Source of the DNA: Panulirus ornatus
Lineage: Eukaryota; Arthropoda; Malacostraca; Decapoda; Palinuridae
DNA length: 64,000 bases
NCBI RefSeq assembly: GCF_036320965.1
Contig: NC_092289.1
Location: 24,836,778 to 24,900,777 of the forward strand
Reading direction: 5' to 3'
In this document: piece after piece, positions 11,819-19,325 of the stretch
Layout of the letters: each line of letters starts with the position of its first letter
Numbering within the stretch: position 1 is the stretch's first letter
Notes under the pieces: model-generated
What the model was told of the DNA's origin: nothing
Databases searched by the model: none
The model's input: the letters and a program-made list of their open reading frames with translations, nothing else
Translations under genes and position numbers: made by a program

Positions 11819-12046
11819 GTAAGTCCAGGCCCTTAACCACGTCTAAGTCAATGGTCCTTACCTAATCCTTCCTGAGCACACGCATACCTTGCTCATGCCT
11901 CAAGAAGTCCACACTCCTTATTCACGCCTCGCTAGCTCATACTCCTTACCCACGCCTCACTGTATTCCAAGCCTTTACCCTCGTCTATATGCACGTCCAT
12001 AACCCAAGCCTCAGTTGGTCCATGTCCCTTACTCAAGTTTCACTAA
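11819..12046 (+). repeat. Degenerate ~29-bp minisatellite starting at a 5' splice site
   Basis: About eight diverged units of roughly 27-31 bp resemble GTCCATGCCCTTACCCACGC. The first unit includes the donor GTAAGTCCAGGCCCTTA itself. Later units have lost the GT of the donor (for example CACTAAATCC). The array ends at a poly(T) tract that belongs to the next retroelement. Confidence 0.7.
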
Positions 12047-12047
12047 A

Positions 12048-12183
12048 TCCACTTTTTTTTTTTTTTTTTTTTTTTTTCCAAAAGAAGGAACAGAGAAGGG
12101 GGCCAGGTGAGGATATTCCCTCTCAGGCCCAGTCCTCTGTTCGTAACGCTACCTCGCTAATGCGGGAAATGGCGAATAGTATG
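12048..12183 (+). mobile_element. Short LINE-derived non-autonomous element, 5'-truncated
   Basis: It begins in the internal poly(T), continues with CCAAAAGAAGGAACAGAGAA and ends in GCTAATGCGGGAAATGGCGA plus an A-run that passes into (TA)n. It forms the left arm of a large inverted repeat with 12269-12400. Confidence 0.8.

Positions 12184-12195
<12 letters not shown>

Positions 12196-12268
<73 letters not shown>
12196..12268. repeat. (TA)n microsatellite at the centre of an inverted repeat
   Basis: About 70 bases of TA form the loop between two inverted copies of the same short element. Confidence 0.95.
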
Positions 12269-12269
<1 letters not shown>

Positions 12270-12505
12270 TTCATACTATTCGCCATTTCCCGCGTTAGCA
12301 AGGTAGCGTTAAGAACAGAGGACTGGGCCTCTGAGGGACTATCCTCACCTGGCCTCGTTCTCTGTTCCTTCTTTTGGAAAATTAAAAAAAAATGAGAGGG
12401 GAGGATTTCCAGCCCCCCGCTCCCTCCCCTTTTAGTCGTCTTCTACGACACGCAGGGAATACGTGGGAAGTATTCTTACTCCCCTATCCCCAGGGATAAT
12501 ATGAA
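12269..12505 (-). mobile_element. Short LINE-derived non-autonomous element, complete
   Basis: On the minus strand it starts ATTATCCCTGGGGATAGGGG (12500 side), passes CGTAGAAG.CGACTAAAAGG, a short A/T-rich centre and CCAAAAGAAGGAACAGAG, and ends at GGGAAATGGCGAATAGTATG next to the TA tract. The first 150 bp match the 5' module of family A. The last 35 bp resemble its 3' terminal box. There is no coding capacity. Confidence 0.85.
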
Positions 12506-12519
12506 ATATATATATATAC

Positions 12520-13442
12520 ATATGCAGAAGCTGGTGACTGAGTTTGGTAAAGTGTGTGGAAGAAGAAAGTTAAGAGTAAATGTGAATAAGAGCAAGGTTA
12601 TTAGGTACAGTAGGGTTGAGGGTCAAGTCAATTGGGAGGTGAGTTTGAATGGAGAAAAACTGGAGGAAGTGAAGTGTTTTAGATATCTGGGAGTGGATCT
12701 GGCAGCGAATGGAACCATGGAAGCGGAAGTGGATCATAGGGTGGGGGATGGGGCGAAAATTCTGGGGGCCTTGAAGAATGTGTGGAAGTCGAGAACATTA
12801 TCTCGGAAAGCAAAAATGGGTATGTTTGAAGGAATAGTGGTTCCAACAATGTTGTATGGTTGCGAGGCGTGGGCTATGGATAGAGTTGTGCGCAGGAGGA
12901 TGGATGTGCTGGAAATGAGATGTTTGAGGACAATGTGTGGTGTGAGGTGGTTTGATCGAGTGAGTAACGTAAGGGTAAGAGAGATGTGTGGAAATAAAAA
13001 GAGCGTGGTTGAGAGAGCAGAAGAGGGTGTTTTGAAGTGGTTTGGGCACATGGAGAGAATGAGTGAGGAAAGATTGACCAAGAGGATATATGTGTCGGAG
13101 GTGGAGGGAACGAGGAGAAGAGGGAGACCAAATTGGAGGTGGAAAGATGGAGTGAAAAAGATTTTGAGTGATCGGGGCCTGAACATGCAGGAGGGTGAAA
13201 GGCGGGCAAGGAATAGAGTGAATTGGAGCGATGTGGTATACCGGGGTTGACGTGCTGTCAGTGGATTGAATCAGGGCATGTGAAGCGTCTGGGGTAAACC
13301 ATGGAAAGCTGTGTAGGTATGTATATTTGCGTGTGTGGACGTATGTATATACATGTGTATGGGGGGGTTGGGCCATTTCTTTCGTCTGTTTCCTTGCGCT
13401 ACCTTGCAAACGCGGGAGACAGCGACAAAGTATAATAAAAAA
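12520..13442 (+). mobile_element. Family A LINE, 5'-truncated copy with short 3' UTR
   Basis: The RT C-terminal region is open from LQKLVTEFGKVC (12525) to VVYRG and a TGA at 13248-13250. That TGA replaces a CGA codon kept in other copies, where the protein continues about ten residues to NQGM. The 3' UTR lacks its central part: the AAAGCTGTGT block jumps straight to AGGTATGTATATTTGCG. It ends in GACAGCGACAAAGTATAAT and faces the tail of a minus-strand copy. Confidence 0.88.
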
Positions 13443-13487
13443 AATAATAAATATATATATATACATATATATATATCTTATTATTTA

Positions 13488-14932
13488 TTTATTATACTTT
13501 GTCGCTGTCCCCGCGTTAGCGAGGTAGCGCAAGGAAACAAGAAAGAATGGCCCAACCCACCCACACATGTATATATATACACGTCCACACACAGCACATA
13601 TACATACCTATACATCTCAGCGTATACATATATATATATACACACACAGACATATACATACACACATGTACATAATTCATACTGTCCTCCCTTATTCATT
13701 CCAGTTGCCACCCTGCCACACATGAAATGAATACCCCCTCCCTCCGCATGTGCGCGAGGTAGCGCTAGGAAAAGACAGCAAAGGCCACATTCGTTCACAC
13801 TCAGTCTCTAGCTGTCATGTATAATGCACCGAAACCACAGCTCCCTTTCCACATCCAGGCCCCACAAAGCTTTCCATGGTTTACCCCAGACGCTTCACAT
13901 GCCCTGGTTCAATCCATTGACAGCACGTCGACCCCGGTATACCACATCGTTCCACTTCACACTATTCCTTGCACGCCTTTCACCCTTCTGCATGTTCAGG
14001 CCCCGATCACTCAAAATCTTTTTCACTCCATCTTTCCACCTCCAATTTGGTCTCCCACTTCTCATTCCCTCCACCTCTGACACATATATCCTCTTTGTCA
14101 TTCTTTCCTCATTCTTTCTCTCCATGTGACCAAACCATTTCAAAACACCCTCTTCTGCTCTCTCAACCACGCTCTTTTTATTTCCACACATCTCTCTTAC
14201 CCTTTCATTACTTACTTGTCCTCAAACATCTCATTTCCAGCACATCCACCCTCCTCCACACAACTCTGTCTATAGCCCACGCCTCGCAACCATATAATAT
14301 TGTTGGAACCACTATTCCTTCAAACATACCCATTTTTGCTTTCCGAGATAATGTTCTCGACTTCCACACATTTTTCAACGCCCCCAGAACTTTCGCCCCT
14401 TCCCCCACCCTGTGATTCACTTCCACTTCCATGGTTCTATCCACTGCCAAATCCACTCCCAGATATCTGAAATACTTCAATTCCTCCAGTTTTTAACATT
14501 CAAACTTACCTCCCAGTTGACTTGTCCCTCAACCCTACTGTACTTTATAACCTTGCTCTTATTCACATTTACTCTCAGCTTTCTTCTTTCACACACTTTA
14601 CCAAACTCAGTCACCAGCTTCTGCAGTTTCTCACCCGAATCAGCCACCAGTGCTGTATCATCAGCGAACAACAACTCACTCACTTCCCAAGCTCTCTCAT
14701 CCACAACAGACTGCATACTTGTCCCTCTTTCCAAAACTCTTGCATTCACCTCCTTAACAACCCCATCCATAAACAAATTAAACAACCATGGAGACATCAC
14801 GCACCCCTGCCGCAAACCAACATTCACTGAGAACCAATCACTTTCCTCTCTTCCTACACGTACATATGCCTTACATCCTCAATAAAAACTTTTCACTGCT
14901 TCTAACAACTTATCTCCCACACCGTATATTCT
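13488..14932 (-). mobile_element. Family A LINE, 5'-truncated copy with full 3' UTR
   Basis: On the minus strand the RT is readable from GVGDKLLEAVKSF (14930) through FADDTALVAD (about 14660), with frame breaks near 14490, 14210 and 14065. The C-terminus keeps CGACGT and reaches NQGM at about 13895. The complete 3' UTR follows to 13488. The 5' truncation point abuts a short TA tract and the Penelope-like element. Confidence 0.88.
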
Positions 14933-14980
14933 TGATAATATATATATTCCTATGAGTCCACGGGGAAAATGAAACACGAT

Positions 14981-15025
14981 AAGTTCCCAAGTGCACTTTC
15001 GTGTAATATCACATCATCAGGGGAG
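14981..15025 (-). ncRNA. Hammerhead-ribozyme-like motif in the Penelope-like terminal region
   Basis: On the minus strand the order is CCC (15023-15021), CTGATGA (15020-15014), a short GTG/CAC hairpin, GAAA (15000-14997), the self-complementary GTGCAC (14996-14991), TT (14990-14989) and GGG (14988-14986). This matches a type I hammerhead layout: helix I from CCC/GGG, helix III as a palindrome, and the putative cleavage after UU. Helix II is weak (3 bp with an unpaired U). Penelope-like elements are known to carry hammerheads. Activity here is inferred. Confidence 0.6.
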
Positions 15026-15124
15026 ACACAAGAGAGGAACATAAGTCAGTTGATAGACATCGAAGAGACGAAGCTAGGACGCCATTTGGTAAACATATGA
15101 TTGTCCAAGACATACAACGAGCAT

Positions 15125-16080
15125 TCATAAACTTATCATTTTACAAATTTTATCAACAATAAAGTTATCTAATTTGTATTGACTATCACTAATATTAAGA
15201 TTATGATTCTTTGTGTATTTAGCGATAGAAGATTCAGTGATATTTCTTGTGGTAATAGAGTTAGAGTTAATAACTGAGATGGCATTACTCCAGTCAATAC
15301 AATGATCATAGTTTTTAACGTGACTAAACAAGGCATTTGATTCTTGTCCCGTTCATATACTATATTTATGTTGTTTAAGTCTAACAGAAAGATCCTTACC
15401 AGTCTGCCCAACATTAAATTTATCACAATTTCCACATGGCACTTTATAGATACATCCAAGAGAATTTTCTGGTGAATTCCTGATTAAGATATTTTTTATA
15501 GTATTATTGTCGCTGAAGGCAACATTTATATTAAAGGATTTAAGCAACATGGGAAGTAAAGTGAAATTATTATTAAAAGGGAGAACTAAAAGATTCTTGG
15601 TATCAATGGGAGGTTTGGGCTCAACTCTGTAAAATGATTCCTTTGCTAACTTAAGCGATTTATTAATGAAAGATCTAGGGTACTTTAACTTAGATCCAAT
15701 AGAATATATCATCTCAAACTCATCATCAGTAAACTCTGGACTGCAAGTTCGTAATGGCCTAAGGAACATAGATTGAAATGATGATAATTTAACTCTGTCA
15801 TGTTGAGATGAGTAATAATGGATATATGAGCATACATTGGTAGGTTTTCTGTATATGCTAAACTTAAACTTGTTTCCTTGCCTATGGATCATGCAATCTA
15901 AAAATGGAAACACCATTATTTTCATTTTCTGCAGTAAATTTGATGGAAGGTACTAAATTGTTAAGTAAGGGGAGAAATATTTGTACATTTTCATTTGTTG
16001 GCTAAACACAAAGAACATCATCTACATGCCGAAACCAAATTGCATTAGAGGGTAAGATATCCTTTAGTAATTTTGTTTCA
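15125..16080 (-). pseudogene. Penelope-like RT C-terminus with GIY-YIG endonuclease, broken
   Basis: The catalytic RT box appears as WFRHVDDVL (HVDD at 16017-16028, where YVDD or a similar box is usual). The IKFTAENENN and FPFLDCMIHR blocks typical of Penelope RTs follow. The GIY-YIG module starts GCIYKVPCGNCDKF at about 15458 and continues NVGQTGKDLSVRLKQH. The Tyr expected before VGQTG is Asn here, whereas the older copy near 60330 still has Tyr. After an in-frame TGA at 15350-15352 the same frame continues with ESNALFSHVKN, the normal domain end. Other lesions are an in-frame TAG at 16002-16004 and a frameshift near 15915. Confidence 0.85.
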
Positions 16081-16088
16081 AAAATTTC

Positions 16089-16143
16089 CATATAACATTG
16101 TCGGAACCATTATTTCTTCAAACATACCCATTTTTGCTTTCCG
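16089..16143 (-). mobile_element. Family A LINE, 55-bp RT fragment
   Basis: It is a minus-strand copy of the RT segment around MGMFEGIVVPTMLYG, with several mismatches, trapped between the truncated end of the Penelope-like element and the next LINE. It ends at a short TA tract. Confidence 0.65.
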
Positions 16144-16159
16144 ATATATATATATTTGT

Positions 16160-18358
16160 ATGGGTTTTCAGAAAAGAAAAGTGAATGTTGGGGTGAAGAG
16201 GGTGGTGAGAGTAAGTGAGCTTGGGAAGGAGACTTGTGTGAGGAAGTACCAGGAGAGACTGAGTACAGAATGGAAAAAGGTGAGAACAATGGAAGTAAGG
16301 GGAGTGGGGGAGGAATGGGATGTATTTAGGGAATCAGTGATGGATTGCGCAAAAGATGCTTGTGGCATGAGAAGAGTGGGAGGTGGGCAGATTAGAAAGG
16401 GTAGTGAGTGGTGGGATGAAGAAGTAAGATTATTAGTGAAAGAGAAGAGAGAGGCATTTGGACGATTTTTGCAGGGAAAAAATGCAATTGAGTGGGAGAT
16501 GTATAAAAGAAAGAGACAGGAGGTCAAGAGAAAGGTGCAAGAGGTGAAAAAGAGGGCAAATGAGAGTTAGGGTGAGAGAGTATCATTAAATTTTAGGGAG
16601 AATAAAAAGATGTTCTGGAAGGAGGTAAATAAAGTGCGTAAGACAAGGGAGCAAATGGGAACTTCAGTGAAGGGCGCAAATGGGGAGGTGATAACAAGTA
16701 GTGGTGATGTGAGATGGAGATGGAGTGAGTATTTTGAAGGTCTGTTGAATGTGTTTGATGATAGAGTGGCAGATATAGGGTGTTTTGGTCGGGGTGGTGG
16801 GCAAAGTGAGAGGGTTAGGGAAAATGATTTGGTAAACAGAGAAGAGGTAGTAAAAGCTTTGCGGAAGATGAAAGCCGGCAAGGCAGCAGGTTTGGATGGT
16901 ATTGCAGTGGAATTTATTAAAAAAGGGGGTGACTGTATTGTTGACTGGTTGGTAAGGTTATTTAATGTATGTATGACTCATGGTGAGGTGCCTGAGGATT
17001 GGTGGAATGCGTGCATAGTGCCATTGTACAAAGGCAAAGGGGATAAGAGTGAGTGCTCAAATTACAGAGGTATAAGTTTGTTGAGTATTCCTGGTAAATT
17101 ATATGGGAGGGTATTGGTTGAGAGGGTGAAGGCATGTACAGAGCATCAGATTGGGGAAGAGGAGTGTAGTTTCAGAAGTGGTAGAGGATGTGTGGATCAG
17201 GTGTTTGCTTTGAAGAAAGTATGTGAGAAATACTTAGAAAAGCAAATGGATTTGTATGTAGCATTTATGGATCTGGAGAAGGCATAAGATAGAGTTGATA
17301 GAGATGCTCTGTGGAAGGTATTAAGAATATATGGTGTGGGAGGCAAGTTGTTAGAAGCAGTGAAAAGTTTTTATCGAGGATGTAAGGCATGTGTACGTGT
17401 GGGAAGAGAGGAAAGTGATTGGTTCTCAGTGAATGTAGGTTTGCAGCAGGGGTGTGTGATATCTCCATGGTTGTTTAATTTGTTTATGGATGGGGTTGTT
17501 AGGGAGGTGAATGCAAGAGTTTTGGAAAGAGGGGCAAGTATGAAGTCTGTTGTGGATGAGAGAGCTTGGGAAGTGAGTCAGTTGTTGTTCGCTGATGATA
17601 CAGCGCTGGTGGCTGATTCATGTGAGAAACTGCAGAAGCTGGTGACTGAGTTTGGTAAAGTGTGTGAAAGAAGAAAGTTAAGAGTAAATGTGAATAAGAG
17701 CAAGGTTATTAGGTACAGTAGGGTTGAGGGTCAAGTCAGTTGGGAGGTAAGTTTGAATGGAGAAAAACTGGAGGAAGTAAAGTGTTTTAGATATCTGGGA
17801 GTGGATCTGGCAGTGGATGGAACCATGGAAGCGGAAGTGAATCATAGGGTGGGGGAGGGGGCGAAAATCCTGGGAGCCTTGAAGAATGTGTGGAAGTCGA
17901 GAACATTATCTCGGAAAGCAAAAATGGGTATGTTTGAAGGAATAGTGGTTCCAACAATGTTGTATGGTTGCGAGGTGTGGGCTATGGATAGAGTTGTGCG
18001 CAGGAGGATGGGTGTGCTGGAAATGAGATGTTTGAGGACAATGTGTGGTGTGAGGTGGTTTGATCGAGTAAGTAACGTAAGGGTAAGAGAGATGTGTGGA
18101 AATAAAAAGAGCGTGGTTGAGAGAGCAGAAGAGGGTGTTTTGAAATGGTTTGGGCACATGGAGAGAATGAGTGAGGAAAGATTGACCAAGAGGATATATG
18201 TGTCGGAGGTGGAGGGAACGAGGAGAAGTGGGAGACCAAATTGGAGGTGGAAAGATGGAGTGAAAAAGATTTTGAGTGATTGGGGCCTGAACATGCAGGA
18301 GGGTGAAAGGCGGGCAAGGAATAGAGTGAATTGGATCGATGTGGTATACCGGGGTTGA
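16160..18358 (+). pseudogene. Reverse transcriptase, one frame with two internal stops
   Basis: The reading frame stays in register for about 2.2 kb. It shows KKRANES, GLDGIAVEFIKKGGDC, NYRGISLLSIPGKLYG, AFMDLEKA (motif A), QQGCVISPWLFNLFMDG, FADDTALVAD at 17588-17599, and the C-terminal KWFGHMERMSEERLTKRIY block. It is broken only by TAG at 16568-16570 (Trp in intact copies; the same TAG occurs at 28647-28649) and TAA at 17285-17287 (a Tyr next to the motif A Asp). The TGA at 18356-18358 replaces a conserved CGA and removes the last ten residues. Confidence 0.88.
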
Positions 18359-18785
18359 TGTGCTGTCAGTGGATTGAATCAGGGCATGTGAAGCGTCTGG
18401 GGTAAACCATGGATGTGGAAAGGGAGCTGTGGTTTCGGGCATTATTGCATGACAGCTAGAGACTGAGTGTGAATGAATGGGGCCTTTGTTGTCTTTTCCT
18501 AGTGCTGCCTCACACACATGAGGGTGGAGGGGGATGGTATTCCATGTGTGGCGAGGTGGCGATGGGAATGAATAGGGGCAGGCAGTGTGAATTGTGTGCA
18601 TGGGTATATATGTATGTGTCTGCGTGTGTATATATATGTGTACATTGAGATGTATAGGTATGTATATTTGCGTGTGTGGACGTGTATGTATATACATTGT
18701 GTATAGGGATGGGTTGGGCCATACCTTTCGTCTGTTTCCTTGCGCTACCTCGCAAACGCAGGAGACAGCGACAAAGCAAAATAAA
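16160..18785 (+). mobile_element. Family A LINE, 5'-truncated, almost intact RT
   Basis: It starts just after the endonuclease (GFQKRKVNVGVKRVV), covers the entire RT and the full-length 3' UTR (18359-18780), and ends GACAGCGACAAAGCAAAATAA followed by TAAA repeats. A short TA tract precedes its 5' end. Confidence 0.9.
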
Positions 18786-18844
18786 TAAATAAATAAATAA
18801 ATATATATATATATGTGTGTGTGTGTGTGTATATATCATTCATA

Positions 18845-18990
18845 CTTTATCAGCGTTTCCCACGTTAGCAAGATAGCGCCAGGAACAGACTACAGGCTAC
18901 ATCTGCTCACATCCATCCTCCGCATGTCATGTGTAATGCACCGAAACCACAGCTCCCTATCCACAATCAGGCACCACAGACCTTTCCTTG

Positions 18991-18993
<3 letters not shown>
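18845..18993 (-). mobile_element. Composite terminal fragment of family A / short element
   Basis: In minus orientation it starts with a GTTTCCCACGTTAGCAAGATAG end box of the short-element type. It continues directly into the ORF-proximal part of the LINE 3' UTR (TGCACCGAAACCACAGCTCCC region). It lies tail to tail with the copy ending at 18785. Confidence 0.65.

Positions 18994-19052
<59 letters not shown>
18993..19052. repeat. (TA)n microsatellite
   Basis: TA repeat directly before the 5' end of a short LINE-derived element. Confidence 0.95.
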
Positions 19053-19057
<5 letters not shown>

Positions 19058-19285
19058 CCCTGGGGATAGGGGAGAAAGAATACTTCCCACGTATTCCCTG
19101 CGTGTCGTAGAAGGCGACTAAAAGGGAAGGGAGCGGGGGGCTGGAAATCCTCCCCTCTCGTTTTTTTTTTTTTTTTTCCAAAAGAAGGAACAGAGAGGGG
19201 GGCCGGGTGAGGATGTTCCCTCAAAGGCCCAGTCCTCTGTTCTTGGCGCTACCTCGCTAATGCGGGAAATGGCGAATAGTATGAA

Positions 19286-19292
<7 letters not shown>
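19053..19292 (+). mobile_element. Short LINE-derived non-autonomous element, complete
   Basis: It starts ATTATCCCTGGGGATAGGGG, carries GTCGTAGAAGGCGACTAAAA, a T15 tract and GGAACAGAGAGG, and ends GCTAATGCGGGAAATGGCGA, ATAGTATG and an A-run that passes into (TA)n. About 240 bp. It is the best plus-strand representative of this small family. Confidence 0.85.

Positions 19293-19324
<32 letters not shown>

Positions 19325-19325
<1 letters not shown>

Larger units (their letters stand above)
14943..16088 (-). mobile_element. Penelope-like element (RT + GIY-YIG), 5'-truncated
   Basis: It is read on the minus strand. Coding sequence runs from about 16080 to 15125, and a non-coding terminal part from 15124 to 14943 ends GAGTCCACGGGGAAAATG in plus orientation. 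The family is a distinct retroelement group that combines a telomerase-related RT with a C-terminal GIY-YIG endonuclease. Only the last third of the RT is present. The 5' end is cut and joins a 55-bp LINE fragment. Confidence 0.88.

Noticed and set aside
11735..11820. ATG at 11735 as the start of the host protein
   Set aside because: That frame does not give the SEC14 sequence. The conserved frame enters this exon with the last two bases of a split codon, after an acceptor AG.
12734..13466. Long antisense open frames rich in Ser, Pro and His opposite LINE RT sequence (also at 17842-18697, 36167-36761, 39260-40046 and 42600-43322)
   Set aside because: They are shadow frames of the conserved RT on the opposite strand; the same peptides recur wherever the LINE occurs.
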